From Rhodospirillales bacterium (GTDB lineage: Bacteria; Pseudomonadota; Alphaproteobacteria; Rhodospirillales; JABHCV01): DNA of 11,966 nucleotides. Below, in pieces: positions 1-8,460 of the stretch. Location of the stretch: assembly GCA_016776705.1 (NCBI GenBank), contig JADHSW010000079.1:1-11966 (forward strand), read 5' to 3'. Every line of letters starts with the position of its first letter. Within the stretch, counting starts at the first letter, position 1. The position numbers and the translations under genes were made by a program. The notes under the pieces were generated by a model. It did no database searches, was not told the origin of the DNA, and saw only the letters and a program-made list of their open reading frames with translations.

Positions 1-27
1 CAGTGAGAGGATGGGGAAATTACTCAT
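1..27 (-). CDS. nuoM: NADH-quinone oxidoreductase subunit M, N-terminal fragment (runs off the window)
   Basis: Only the first nine codons are in the window. They read M-S-N-F-P-I-L-S-L, which fits the start of NuoM, whose N-terminus commonly has a 'W/F-P-I-L-S' pattern leading into the first transmembrane helix. NuoM is an antiporter-like, proton-pumping membrane subunit of complex I and normally follows nuoL. The ATG lies 7 nt after the nuoL stop codon, and a purine-rich GTGAGAG just upstream can serve as ribosome binding site. The call rests on the short peptide plus the invariant L-M gene order, and the rest of the gene lies outside the window. Confidence 0.8.
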
Positions 28-34
28 AATGCTC

Positions 35-1993
35 TCACCCACCCATCAACATGTACATGGTAATCAAAACGATAATGCCACCCAACATTGCAAACGCGTA
101 ATGATACAGATACCCCGTTTGCAAGCGCGCAACGCGTCTGGCGAGGCTCAGGGTCACTGAGGAAATACCGTCCGGTCCAATGCCGTCGATAATCGAGCCA
201 TCGCCGGTCTTCCATAAATTTCGACCCAGATAGAACGCCGGTTTGACAAACAGGAAGTCGTAAAGTTCGTCGAAGTACCACTTGTTGTAAACGAAGGTGT
301 ACAGCGGCTTGATCTGGCCAACAAGAGCAGCAGGCAAGCCCGGCGCAAACATGTAAAACAGGTAAGCCAGCGCAATACCCGCGATGCCAACACCCAAAGG
401 CAGATACTTGACCCAGAACGGCGCATGATGGGCCGCTTCAAGGGCCTGATGGCTGTCCAGAACCAGAATCGCATTGCCCCAGAATTCTGCGGCATTGTGA
501 CCAACAAAGGATTCATAACCGATGTAACCGGCGAACAATGCGCCAGCAGCCAGCACCATCAGCGGCACCAGCATGATCTTCGGGCTTTCATGAACATGGG
601 CCAGGACCCTTTCGTCAGCCCGCGACTTTCCGTGGAATGTCATCAGGATAACGCGCCAGGAATAGAAGGCCGTCAGGAAGGCTGCGGTAATGCCCATCCA
701 GAAGGCGTAACCACCAGCGATGGTGTGCGCCCCCCAGGCCGCTTCCAGAATGATATCCTTGGAATAGAACCCGGCAAACGGCCAGACACCTGCAAGGGCC
801 AGTGAGCCGATCCACATCAAGGCGTAAGTGACCGGGATCATCTTCCAGATTCCGCCCATCTTGCGCATATCCTGTTCATCGGACATGGCGTGGATAACCG
901 AGCCCGCGCCCAGGAACAAAAGCGCCTTGAAGAAGCCGTGGGTCATCAAATGGAAGATACCGGCGGAATAAGCCGAAACGCCACAGGCAAAGAACATGTA
1001 GCCCAACTGGGAGCAGGTCGAATAGGCGATAACCCGCTTGATATCGTTCTGGGTGCAGCCAATGGTGGCCGCGAAAATACAGGTCGATCCGCCAACGATG
1101 GTCACCACCGTTAAAGCGATGTCGGAATATTCAAACAATGGTGACAGGCGGGCAACCATAAAAACACCCGCTGTAACCATGGTCGCAGCATGGATCAGTG
1201 CCGACACAGGGGTCGGACCTTCCATGGCGTCCGGAAGCCATGTATGCAGGCCCAACTGCGCCGATTTGCCCATAGCACCGACAAACAGCAGCAGGCAGGC
1301 AACAGTCAAGGCATGGAATTCACCACCGAAAACGCTGATGGTATCATGGGCTTTTTGCGGCGCGGCGGCGAAAATATCGTCCAGACTGACCGTATCGAAC
1401 ATCACGAAGACGGTGAAGATACCCAGCGCAAAACCAAAGTCACCTACCCGGTTGACGACGAAAGCCTTGATCGCGGCGGCATTGGCGGACGGTTTGTTGT
1501 ACCAGAAACCAATCAGCAAATAAGACGCAAGACCAACACCTTCCCAGCCGAAGAACATCTGAACAAGATTATCAGCAGTTACCAGCATCAGCATGAAGAA
1601 CGTGAACAGGCTCAGATAGGACATGAACCGGGGAACGTTGGGATCGTGATGCATGTAACCGATGGAATAAACATGAACCATGGCAGATACGACCGTAACG
1701 ACGATCATCATAACCGCCGTCAGGCTGTCGACCTTCAAGGCCCATGAAATGCTTAAAGATCCGGAATCGATCCAGTTGAGCAGATGCACAGTTTGCGCGT
1801 TACCGTCCAGTGCGACATCCTTGAAAATAAGGATCGCCAATACGGCGGATGTCAGCAAGCCGCCACAAGTCACATACTGCGACAGTTTGTCCAGTTGAAC
1901 CCTGTTTTCCTTGTCTTTGCCATAATTAATAAAGGCAAAGACACCGGCGATCATGGAAGCCAGAAGCGGCAGGAATACGGCTGTCGTAATCAT
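35..1993 (-). CDS. nuoL: NADH-quinone oxidoreductase subunit L (ND5-like antiporter subunit)
   Basis: NuoL is the distal antiporter-like subunit of the complex I membrane arm. It is thought to translocate a proton and carries the long lateral amphipathic helix. The product is 652 residues and strongly hydrophobic throughout, the usual length for alphaproteobacterial NuoL. The Proton_antipo signature is clear: F-F-G-W-E-G-V-G-L-A-S-Y at about 147-158, with Glu151 matching E. coli Glu144, and G-K-S-A-Q-L-G-L-H-T-W-L-P-D-A-M-E-G-P-T at about 242-261, with Lys243 matching E. coli Lys229. The start is ATG, 7 nt after the nuoK stop, and the SD AGGGA overlaps that TAG stop (TAGGGAATAAATG). Translational coupling with nuoK is likely. 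No frameshift or missing key residue was seen. Confidence 0.98.
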   Translation of the reverse strand: MITTAVFLPLLASMIAGVFAFINYGKDKENRVQLDKLSQYVTCGGLLTSAVLAILIFKDVALDGNAQTVHLLNWIDSGSLSISWALKVDSLTAVMMIVVTVVSAMVHVYSIGYMHHDPNVPRFMSYLSLFTFFMLMLVTADNLVQMFFGWEGVGLASYLLIGFWYNKPSANAAAIKAFVVNRVGDFGFALGIFTVFVMFDTVSLDDIFAAAPQKAHDTISVFGGEFHALTVACLLLFVGAMGKSAQLGLHTWLPDAMEGPTPVSALIHAATMVTAGVFMVARLSPLFEYSDIALTVVTIVGGSTCIFAATIGCTQNDIKRVIAYSTCSQLGYMFFACGVSAYSAGIFHLMTHGFFKALLFLGAGSVIHAMSDEQDMRKMGGIWKMIPVTYALMWIGSLALAGVWPFAGFYSKDIILEAAWGAHTIAGGYAFWMGITAAFLTAFYSWRVILMTFHGKSRADERVLAHVHESPKIMLVPLMVLAAGALFAGYIGYESFVGHNAAEFWGNAILVLDSHQALEAAHHAPFWVKYLPLGVGIAGIALAYLFYMFAPGLPAALVGQIKPLYTFVYNKWYFDELYDFLFVKPAFYLGRNLWKTGDGSIIDGIGPDGISSVTLSLARRVARLQTGYLYHYAFAMLGGIIVLITMYMLMGG

Positions 1994-2000
1994 TTATTCC

Positions 2001-2312
2001 CTACCCCTTCATCGTGTTGATGTCTTCGACCGCGATGGAACCGCGGTTACGGAAGAAGACAACTAAGATAGCCAACCCGATGGCCGCTTCAGCAGCGGCA
2101 ACGGTAAGCACGAACATGGCGAAAACCTGACCAACCAGATCACCCAACTCGACCGAGAAGGCAACCAGATTAATATTCACCGCCAGCAGCATTAGTTCTA
2201 CGGACATCAAAATAACAATGACGTTTTTCCGGTTCATGAAGATACCGAAGATGCCCAGAGAAAACAGGATCGCAGCGACGACCAGATAATGGGAAAGACC
2301 GATTTCAAACAT
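2001..2312 (-). CDS. nuoK: NADH-quinone oxidoreductase subunit K (ND4L)
   Basis: NuoK is the small three-helix membrane subunit of complex I and lies in the central hydrophilic axis of the proton path. The protein has 103 residues, normal for the family. Three hydrophobic segments are visible at about 8-26, 31-52 and 62-89. The two membrane carboxylates important for proton translocation are present: Glu39 in M-S-V-E-L-M-L (E. coli Glu36) and Glu75 in A-A-A-E-A-A-I-G (E. coli Glu72). The ATG overlaps the nuoJ TGA by one base (TGATG), preceded by a strong SD (GGGGAGGGG) inside the nuoJ 3' end. This indicates coupled translation with nuoJ. Confidence 0.98.
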   Translation of the reverse strand: MFEIGLSHYLVVAAILFSLGIFGIFMNRKNVIVILMSVELMLLAVNINLVAFSVELGDLVGQVFAMFVLTVAAAEAAIGLAILVVFFRNRGSIAVEDINTMKG

Positions 2313-2920
2313 CAGATGCCCCTCCCCGATTCAATTTTTCGAATTTCCAGCGTATCTTCAGGCTTCCTCGCCAACTGGTCGGCGATGCGCTGTTTCTTGA
2401 CGCCGGGACGTTTGCGATGAGTCAGCACAATTGCGCCGATCATGGCGATCAGCAGCACAATGCCCGCCGCCTGGAAGGGGAAGATGTAATCCGTATAGAT
2501 AATCGCGCCCAATGCATGGGTGTTGGATGTGGTATCGGGAATCGGCGATGCAATGGCCTCGGCCACATCGGGGGCCATATGCCATCCGCCGACGACAACG
2601 ACCAATTCCACCAGTAAAACCAGACCAATTACTGACCCCAGGGGCAGATATTTCAGGAAGCCTTGCCGTAATTCAACGAAGTTGATGTCCAGCATCATGA
2701 CAACGAACATGAACAGCACCGCGACCGCGCCCACGTAGACGACGACAAGAATCATCGCCAGGAATTCCGCCCCCAACAGCACGAACAATCCAGCCGCGTT
2801 AAAGAAGGCCAGGATCAGGAACAACACTGAATGCACGGGGTTCTTCGCCGATACCACCATTACACCGGACGCAATAGCGATCAGTGCGAACATATAAAAT
2901 GCCAGCGCCTGTATTATCAT
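2312..2920 (-). CDS. nuoJ: NADH-quinone oxidoreductase subunit J (ND6)
   Basis: NuoJ is a membrane subunit of complex I next to NuoA, NuoH and NuoK. Its third helix carries the pi-bulge thought to switch between states in coupling. The product is 202 residues from the ATG at 2920 and has five hydrophobic segments. The family block N-P-V-H-S-V-L-F-L-I is near residue 27, and Y-V-G-A-V-A-V-L-F-M-F-V-V-M-M-L in the middle is the conserved helix. The basic C-terminal tail after T-H-R-K-R-P-G-V-K is typical of alphaproteobacterial NuoJ. The frame is open three codons further to a TTG at 2929. ATG 2920 was preferred because M-I-I-Q-A-L-A-F-Y resembles known N-termini and TTG would sit almost on top of the AGGGA motif. 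The gap to nuoI is 66 nt, one of the two widest in the operon, and holds an inverted repeat. Confidence 0.96.
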   Translation of the reverse strand: MIIQALAFYMFALIAIASGVMVVSAKNPVHSVLFLILAFFNAAGLFVLLGAEFLAMILVVVYVGAVAVLFMFVVMMLDINFVELRQGFLKYLPLGSVIGLVLLVELVVVVGGWHMAPDVAEAIASPIPDTTSNTHALGAIIYTDYIFPFQAAGIVLLIAMIGAIVLTHRKRPGVKKQRIADQLARKPEDTLEIRKIESGRGI

Positions 2921-2941
2921 TGCATCCAAATCCCTGTTGAC

Positions 2942-2955
2942 GTCCCGCCCGGGAC
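2942..2955 (-). repeat. Perfect inverted repeat in the nuoI-nuoJ gap
   Basis: GTCCCG and CGGGAC flank a 2-nt centre, giving a 14-nt perfect palindromic element in the spacer between the nuoI stop and the nuoJ start. As RNA it would form a 5-bp GC-rich stem with a 4-nt loop. No U-tract follows, so it is not a Rho-independent terminator. It could be an mRNA-processing or stability element, or be without function. Confidence 0.5.
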
Positions 2956-2986
2956 AAATTGAACAATCATCAAGCTTTCCTAAATA

Positions 2987-3475
2987 TCAGCGATAGGGAG
3001 CATCCGCCGACAGTCGTTCGGCGATCTCGGTTTCCCAACGCTCCCCGTTGGCCAGCAGTTTTTGCTTGTCATACATAAGTTCTTCACGGGTTTCCGTGGC
3101 GTACTCGAAATTCGGACCTTCGACGATTGCGTCGACCGGGCAGGCTTCTTCACAGAAACCGCAGTAGATGCATTTCGTCATGTCAATATCGTAGCGGGTT
3201 GTGCGCCGAGAGCCGTCGTCACGCACATCACCCTCGATAGTGATCGCTTGCGCCGGGCAAATGGCTTCGCACAGTTTGCAGGAAATACAGCGCTCTTCAC
3301 CATTGGCGTAACGCCGCAGGGCATGTTCGCCACGGAAGCGCGGACTTAAGTAACCTTTTTCATAAGGATAGTTCAGCGTCACCTTGGGGCGGAACATATA
3401 ACGCAGAGTCAGCGCCAGACCGCCCAACAATTCGATCAACAGGAAGGTTTTTATGCCGCGATGAATGAAACTCAT
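2987..3475 (-). CDS. nuoI: NADH-quinone oxidoreductase subunit I (8Fe ferredoxin, clusters N6a/N6b)
   Basis: NuoI (TYKY in mitochondria) carries two [4Fe-4S] clusters that pass electrons from NuoG toward cluster N2 in NuoB. The product is 162 residues, the standard alphaproteobacterial length. Two ferredoxin motifs are visible: Cys63, Cys66, Cys69 and Cys73 followed by Pro, and Cys102, Cys105, Cys108 and Cys112 followed by Pro. In this family the fourth cysteine of each motif binds the other motif's cluster. A short hydrophobic stretch near the N-terminus (about 11-28) fits the amphipathic segment lying at the membrane surface beside NuoH. ATG is preceded by a strong SD (AGGGAGGG, 6 nt away) overlapping the nuoH TAG, with a 12-nt gap. 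Confidence 0.98.
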   Translation of the reverse strand: MSFIHRGIKTFLLIELLGGLALTLRYMFRPKVTLNYPYEKGYLSPRFRGEHALRRYANGEERCISCKLCEAICPAQAITIEGDVRDDGSRRTTRYDIDMTKCIYCGFCEEACPVDAIVEGPNFEYATETREELMYDKQKLLANGERWETEIAERLSADAPYR

Positions 3476-3487
3476 TTTATACCCTCC

Positions 3488-4504
3488 CTATCCTGCGCTT
3501 GGGGTTAAATCGAAAGCGACCAGAACGCCGGCAACAATAACGACTGCGGCTAGTGAAATCGGCAGGAACACTTTCCAGCCAAGGCGCATCAACTGATCAT
3601 AACGGTATCTTGGGAATGCGGCGCGCACCCACAGGAAGAAGAACAGCACAAAGGCTACCTTCGCAGCCAGCCACAAGGGACCGGGGATCAAATTGAACAG
3701 AGCAATATCAAGGGGTGGCAACCAGCCGCCCAGAAAAAGGATCGACGTCATCGCTGCCATCAGGATCATGTTGGCGTATTCACCCAGGAAGAACAGCGCG
3801 AAGGCCATGGCCGAATATTCGACGTTATAACCGGCGACCAGTTCGGCTTCGGCTTCTGGCAGATCAAACGGATGGCGGTTTGTTTCAGCCAGGGTCGAGA
3901 TAAAGAAAATCACCGCCATGGGGAATAAGGGCACCACGAACCAGACATTTTTCTGGGCCATGACGATGTCGGAAAGATTCAGGGAACCAACACACATCAA
4001 CACCGTAACAATGACGAAACCCATTGAAATTTCATAAGAAACCATCTGCGCAGCCGAACGAATAGCGCCCAGAAATGCGTACTTCGAGTTTGACGCCCAA
4101 CCGGCCATCAAGATGCCGTAAACGCCCAGAGAGGAAACCGCGAACAGGAACAGGATACCAACGTTGATGTCAGCCAGCACCATGCCCTGATCGAAGGGAA
4201 TGACGGACCAGGCGATTAACGCCAGGATAAAGGTGACCATGGGGGCAAGCAGGAAGACAACGGGACTTGCGCCAGACGGCACGATGGTTTCCTTGAGGAA
4301 CAACTTCAGGCCATCGGCCATGGGCTGCAACAGGCCGAACGGCCCGACAACATTTGGACCGCGGCGCAATTGCATGGCGCCAATAACCTTGCGTTCAACG
4401 TATGTCAGGTAGGCAACGCCGATCAAAATCGGAAGGACAATCGCCACAATCTTGATGACGATCCAGGCCACCGGCCAGATATATGAATCCCAAAGCTCAA
4501 CCAT
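3488..4504 (-). CDS. nuoH: NADH-quinone oxidoreductase subunit H (ND1, quinone-site membrane subunit)
   Basis: NuoH forms the membrane part of the ubiquinone-access chamber and links the peripheral arm to the proton path. The product is 338 residues with about eight hydrophobic segments. Signature regions are the E-R-K-V-I-G-A-M-Q-L-R-R-G-P-N block at 37-51, the G-L-K-L-F-L-K-E segment at about 65-72, and the acidic loop with E-T-N-R at 207-210 followed by D-L-P-E-A-E-A-E-L-V at 214-223. The frame extends 14 codons upstream to a TTG at 4546. ATG 4504 was chosen because M-V-E-L-W-D is a normal family start and AAGGGAAG lies upstream. This start overlaps the nuoG stop by 8 nt (ATGGTTGA), so translation is probably coupled. 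Confidence 0.97.
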   Translation of the reverse strand: MVELWDSYIWPVAWIVIKIVAIVLPILIGVAYLTYVERKVIGAMQLRRGPNVVGPFGLLQPMADGLKLFLKETIVPSGASPVVFLLAPMVTFILALIAWSVIPFDQGMVLADINVGILFLFAVSSLGVYGILMAGWASNSKYAFLGAIRSAAQMVSYEISMGFVIVTVLMCVGSLNLSDIVMAQKNVWFVVPLFPMAVIFFISTLAETNRHPFDLPEAEAELVAGYNVEYSAMAFALFFLGEYANMILMAAMTSILFLGGWLPPLDIALFNLIPGPLWLAAKVAFVLFFFLWVRAAFPRYRYDQLMRLGWKVFLPISLAAVVIVAGVLVAFDLTPSAG

Positions 4505-6548
4505 CGGTGCCGGTCTTCCCTTTGTTGTCGCCAAGCAGCGCTTCAATACACTGGGCCATGGTTTCAGACGCCCTGCTGATCGGGTCCGTCATGTGGAAAT
4601 TGCTTATCGGTGAAACAAAGGCGCTGGAGTCCAGCTTGCCTTTGACGCCGAACTCACCCCAGGCACCGCCGGTTACCTCGTCGTCACCGTCAAATACGGA
4701 ATTGATTGCAACCATGCGCTGGCGCACTTCTGAAAGTGTGTCATAGGGCAGTTTGTGGCCCAATACGTCAGACAGGGCGCGCAGAATGGTCCAGTCTTCG
4801 CGGGCTTCGCCCAGCGGGAACACCGCCAGACGGCCACGCTGTACGCGGCCTTCTGTATTCACATACGTTGCGTTCTTTTCCGTATAGGCAGCACCGGGCA
4901 GGACAACATCAGCACGGTGTGCGCCTGCGTCGCCGTGATGCCCCTGATAAATCACAAAGGCCTTGCCCAGCCTATTCATATCGATTTCGTCAGCACCCAG
5001 AAGGTAGACAACGTCGATGGAACCAGAGCCACAGCCATCAAGAATAGAGGCTACATCACCAGAAACCAATCCAAGATCAAGGCCGCCAACGCGAGCCGCT
5101 GCCGTGTGCAGGACGTTGAAGCCGTTCCAGTCGTCACTGATCATGCCATTGTCTTCGGCAATCTGGCGCGCCATTGCCAATACGGCGGTGCCGTCGGAAC
5201 GCTTCAGCGCCCCCTGCCCCAGTATAAGCATTGGCTTCTTGGCTTTTTTCAGAATCTTTGCGAACGAGTGTTTGCCATCGGCAATCTCGCTCAGGGTATC
5301 CGTACCGGCGCCCAGATGCTCGTGCTTGAAGGTCAGATCGACGGCTTCGCCAATCATTCCGGCTTTGAAACCGCCCATCAGGTAACGCTTGCGAAGGCGC
5401 GCATTGATGATGGGCGCTTCCTTGCGGGTGTTGGAACCGATAATCAGGCAAGCGTCTGCTTCTTCAATTCCGGCGATGGTGGTATTGAAAACGTACCCGC
5501 CACGGCATGAAGCATCCAGCGCTGCGCCGTCCTGACGACAATCGATATTGTCGGAACCCAGTGCCGCCGTCAGATCTTTAAGAGCAGTCATTGATTCTGC
5601 GCAGGCCATGTCACCGGTAATGGCAGCAAATTTGGAACCGTCCATGCCTTTTACCCTGTCGGCAATGGCGCTAAAGGCTTCGTCCCAGGATGCGGGCTCA
5701 AGCTTGCCGTCACGGCGAACGTAAGGGGTATCCAGACGCTGGCGCTTCAGGCCGTCACAGGCGAAGCGGGTTTTGTCGGAAATCCATTCCTCATTCACAT
5801 CTTCATTCAGGCGCGGCAGGATGCGCATGACTTCCGGACCCTTGGCATCGACGCGAATCGCGGAACCAACGGCGTCCATAACATCAATTGATTCAGTTTT
5901 CTTCAATTCCCAGGGCCTGGCGTTAAAGGCGTAAGGGTTGGATGTCAACGCACCAACGGGGCACAGGTCGATCATGTTGCCCGACAATTCTGACGTCAGG
6001 GCTTTTTCGATATAAGTGCCGACTTCCATATGCTCGCCGCGACCGGTTGCGCCCAGTTCCGGCACACCGGCAATTTCGCTCGAGAAGCGAATGCAACGGG
6101 TGCAGTGAATGCAGCGCGTCATCATGGCACGAATCAGGGGACCGAAGGTCTTGTCTTTAACCGAGCGCTTTTCTTCTGTGTAACGGCTGCGGTCCATGCC
6201 GTATCCGACGGCCTGATCCTGCAAATCGCATTCACCGCCCTGATCGCAGATCGGGCAGTCCAGGGGATGATTGATCAGCAGCAGCTCCATCACGCCCTGG
6301 CGCATTTTTTTGACGGCCGGAGAGTTGGTGGTGATGACCATGCCTTCGCCAGCCGGCATCGCACACGACGCGATCGGCTTGGGTGCGCGTTCCATTTCCA
6401 CAAGACACATGCGGCAGTTACCGGCAATGGTCAGGCGCTCATGATAACAGAAACGCGGAATTTCGATGCCGATCTGCTCGCAAGCCTGGAGCACCGTCAG
6501 TCCGTCCTGGACTTCGACTTCAATGCCATCGATGGTTAGTTTTGGCAT
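4497..6548 (-). CDS. nuoG: NADH-quinone oxidoreductase subunit G (75-kDa subunit, clusters N1b, N4, N5)
   Basis: NuoG is the largest peripheral subunit and part of the electron wire from FMN to NuoI. The product is 683 residues. The N-terminal [2Fe-2S] ferredoxin domain has Cys34, Cys45, Cys48 and Cys62 (N1b). His94 with Cys98, Cys101 and Cys107 provides the His-Cys3 ligand set for N5. Cys146, Cys149, Cys152 and Cys196 bind N4. From about residue 220 onward the protein is a molybdopterin-oxidoreductase-like fold without visible cofactor ligands. The extra CxxCxxxC...C site for N7, present in E. coli and Thermus NuoG, is absent, as in alphaproteobacteria and mitochondria. The ATG lies 11 nt after the nuoF stop, with the SD GGGGAG starting on that TAG. 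Confidence 0.98.
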   Translation of the reverse strand: MPKLTIDGIEVEVQDGLTVLQACEQIGIEIPRFCYHERLTIAGNCRMCLVEMERAPKPIASCAMPAGEGMVITTNSPAVKKMRQGVMELLLINHPLDCPICDQGGECDLQDQAVGYGMDRSRYTEEKRSVKDKTFGPLIRAMMTRCIHCTRCIRFSSEIAGVPELGATGRGEHMEVGTYIEKALTSELSGNMIDLCPVGALTSNPYAFNARPWELKKTESIDVMDAVGSAIRVDAKGPEVMRILPRLNEDVNEEWISDKTRFACDGLKRQRLDTPYVRRDGKLEPASWDEAFSAIADRVKGMDGSKFAAITGDMACAESMTALKDLTAALGSDNIDCRQDGAALDASCRGGYVFNTTIAGIEEADACLIIGSNTRKEAPIINARLRKRYLMGGFKAGMIGEAVDLTFKHEHLGAGTDTLSEIADGKHSFAKILKKAKKPMLILGQGALKRSDGTAVLAMARQIAEDNGMISDDWNGFNVLHTAAARVGGLDLGLVSGDVASILDGCGSGSIDVVYLLGADEIDMNRLGKAFVIYQGHHGDAGAHRADVVLPGAAYTEKNATYVNTEGRVQRGRLAVFPLGEAREDWTILRALSDVLGHKLPYDTLSEVRQRMVAINSVFDGDDEVTGGAWGEFGVKGKLDSSAFVSPISNFHMTDPISRASETMAQCIEALLGDNKGKTGTDG

Positions 6549-6559
6549 CTCGTTCTCCC

Positions 6560-7849
6560 CTACGCCGCCTGGCCCGCATCCGAGGCCTTGCGATCGTTGA
6601 TACGACGCTCGATCTCGGGGCGGAAGTGGCGAATCAAACCCTGAATAGGCCAGGCTGCCGCGTCACCAAGGGCGCAAATAGTCTGGCCTTCAATCTGCTT
6701 GGTAACATCATGCAGCAAATCAATTTCATCAATCGTCATGTCGCCGGTGACCATGCGCTGCATCATGCGGCGCATCCACCCTGTGCCTTCGCGACACGGG
6801 GTGCACTGACCGCAACTTTCATGGGCGTAGAATTGTGACAGGCGTGCAATTGCCTTGATCAAGTCCGTCGACTTGTCCATGACCATGACGGCGGCAGTAC
6901 CAAGGCCGGAGCCATGTTCGCGCAAGCCGTCAAAATCCATGATCGCATTTTCACACAAGGCTTTGGGCATCATCGGAACCGACGATCCGCCAGGAATAAC
7001 CGCCAGCAGATTGTCCCAGCCCCCACGAACGCCACCGGCGTGGGTTTCGATCAACTCGCGCATTGGAATTCCCATGGCTTCTTCAACCGTGCACGGTGTG
7101 TTGACATGGCCGGAAATACAGAAAAGCTTGGTGCCGGTGTTGTTCTCGCGCCCGATTGACGCAAACCACTTGGCCCCACGGCGAAGGATGGTCGGTACAA
7201 CGGCAATGGATTCAACGTTGTTCACCGTCGTCGGGCAACCATACAGGCCAACGTTGGCCGGGAAAGGCGGTTTCAGGCGCGGTTGGCCTTTTTTACCCTC
7301 GATGCTTTGTATAAGGGCGCTTTCCTCGCCGCAAATATAAGCGCCAGCTCCCATCTGCACGTACATTTCAAAATCGATGCCGGAACCGCAGGCATCCTTG
7401 CCGATCAAGCCTGCCGCGTAGGCCTCGTCGATAGCATTTTGCAAGGCTTCGGCCTCGCGGAAGAATTCCCCGCGTACATAGACATAAGCCGCGCAGGCAC
7501 CAACGGCTGCGGCTGCCAACAGCGCGCCTTCAACAAGCTTGTGCGGTTCATTGCGAAGGATTTCCCGGTCCTTGCAGGTACCCGGTTCGCCCTCGTCTGC
7601 ATTAATGGTAAGAAAAACAGGACGACCACCGGTTTCCTTTGGCATAAAGGACCATTTCATGCCGGTGCCAAAACCGGCGCCGCCACGGCCACGAAGGCCG
7701 GAACTCTTCACTTCATCGATAAGCCACTCACGTCCCTTGGCGATCAGCTTACTTGTGCCATCCCAGTCGCCGACTGCTTTGGCCGCGTCAAGTCCACTGC
7801 CTTTAAAGCCATAGATGTTCTGGAAGATGCGATCTGAATCCTTAAGCAT
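6560..7849 (-). CDS. nuoF: NADH-quinone oxidoreductase subunit F (51-kDa, FMN/NADH-binding, cluster N3)
   Basis: NuoF oxidises NADH at its FMN and passes electrons to the [4Fe-4S] cluster N3. The product is 429 residues, normal for alphaproteobacteria. A glycine-rich nucleotide-binding stretch (G-L-R-G-R-G-G-A-G-F-G-T-G) sits at 51-63. N-A-D-E-G-E-P-G-T at 83-91 and G-A-G-A-Y-I-C-G-E-E-S-A-L at 167-179 are the FMN/NADH signature blocks. N3 ligands are Cys346, Cys349 and Cys352 in E-S-C-G-Q-C-T-P-C-R-E-G-T, plus Cys392 in T-I-C-A-L-G-D. The ATG overlaps the nuoE TGA by one base (TGATG), with GGGAG upstream inside nuoE. Coupled expression makes sense because the two subunits form the NADH-dehydrogenase tip. 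Confidence 0.99.
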   Translation of the reverse strand: MLKDSDRIFQNIYGFKGSGLDAAKAVGDWDGTSKLIAKGREWLIDEVKSSGLRGRGGAGFGTGMKWSFMPKETGGRPVFLTINADEGEPGTCKDREILRNEPHKLVEGALLAAAAVGACAAYVYVRGEFFREAEALQNAIDEAYAAGLIGKDACGSGIDFEMYVQMGAGAYICGEESALIQSIEGKKGQPRLKPPFPANVGLYGCPTTVNNVESIAVVPTILRRGAKWFASIGRENNTGTKLFCISGHVNTPCTVEEAMGIPMRELIETHAGGVRGGWDNLLAVIPGGSSVPMMPKALCENAIMDFDGLREHGSGLGTAAVMVMDKSTDLIKAIARLSQFYAHESCGQCTPCREGTGWMRRMMQRMVTGDMTIDEIDLLHDVTKQIEGQTICALGDAAAWPIQGLIRHFRPEIERRINDRKASDAGQAA

Positions 7850-8460
7850 CAGGCGTCTCCCTTGGCGTCTGTCAGCGATGTCAGGCCGCCTTCGGGCTCA
7901 CAGCCCTTGCGGGAATTCTGCGGTCCCGGTTTTGGTGTACCACCCGTGGACAAGGTGTCCAGAATGGCAGCCGTCGAAGCCGCGTCCAGGTCTTCGTAAT
8001 AATCGTCGTTGATCTGCATCATCGGTGCGTTGACGCAGGCACCCAGGCATTCCATCTCCGACAGGGAAAACTTCCCGTCCGGCGTGGTTTCGCCAACGTT
8101 TATGCCGAGCTTCTTTTTACAGGTTTCTACAACTTCGTCAGATCCACGCAACCAGCACGGCAGGTTGGTGCAAACCTGAAGATGGTTCTTACCAATGGGA
8201 GCCAGATTGTACATGGTGTAGAAGGTCGCGACCTCGTATACCCGCATCGGCGCAAGGCCGACCAGTTCGGCGATGTGATCCATGGCGGCACGGGGCAACC
8301 AGCCATCGTGCTGGCGCTGGGCCAGATCAAGCAACGGCATCACTGCACTTGCCTGGCGACCCTCGGGATACTTGGCAAAAATGCCTTTGAGCTTTTGCTG
8401 GTTTTCCGCAGAAAACGCAAAGCTTGTGGGCTGTTCAACAGTAGCGGTATCCGTGCTCAT
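7849..8460 (-). CDS. nuoE: NADH-quinone oxidoreductase subunit E (24-kDa thioredoxin-like, cluster N1a)
   Basis: NuoE carries the [2Fe-2S] cluster N1a beside the FMN of NuoF. The product is 203 residues. An N-terminal helical region with Y-P-E-G-R-Q-A-S-A-V-M-P-L-L-D-L-A-Q at about 31-48 is followed by a thioredoxin-like domain. The cluster ligands are Cys97 and Cys102 (C-T-N-L-P-C) and Cys138 and Cys142 (C-L-G-A-C-V-N-A-P). The last 30 or so residues form a tail (K-P-G-P-Q-N-S-R-K-G-C-E-P-E-G-G-L-T-S-L-T) that from memory closely matches the C-terminus of mitochondrial NDUFV2 and is absent from E. coli NuoE. The start overlaps the nuoD stop by 4 nt (ATGA), with GGTGAG about 8 nt upstream. 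Confidence 0.98.
   Translation of the reverse strand: MSTDTATVEQPTSFAFSAENQQKLKGIFAKYPEGRQASAVMPLLDLAQRQHDGWLPRAAMDHIAELVGLAPMRVYEVATFYTMYNLAPIGKNHLQVCTNLPCWLRGSDEVVETCKKKLGINVGETTPDGKFSLSEMECLGACVNAPMMQINDDYYEDLDAASTAAILDTLSTGGTPKPGPQNSRKGCEPEGGLTSLTDAKGDA

Noticed and set aside
4505..4546. Longer nuoH starting at TTG 4546
   Set aside because: The 14 extra residues are read from the nuoG 3' end in another frame, and the ATG at 4504 has a suitable ribosome site and a family-like N-terminus.
4755..5510. Long plus-strand open frame of about 250 codons opposite nuoG
   Set aside because: It is antisense to conserved NuoG coding sequence, its translation has no recognisable domain, and no ribosome site or promoter stands out. 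Long antisense frames are expected opposite codon-biased genes.
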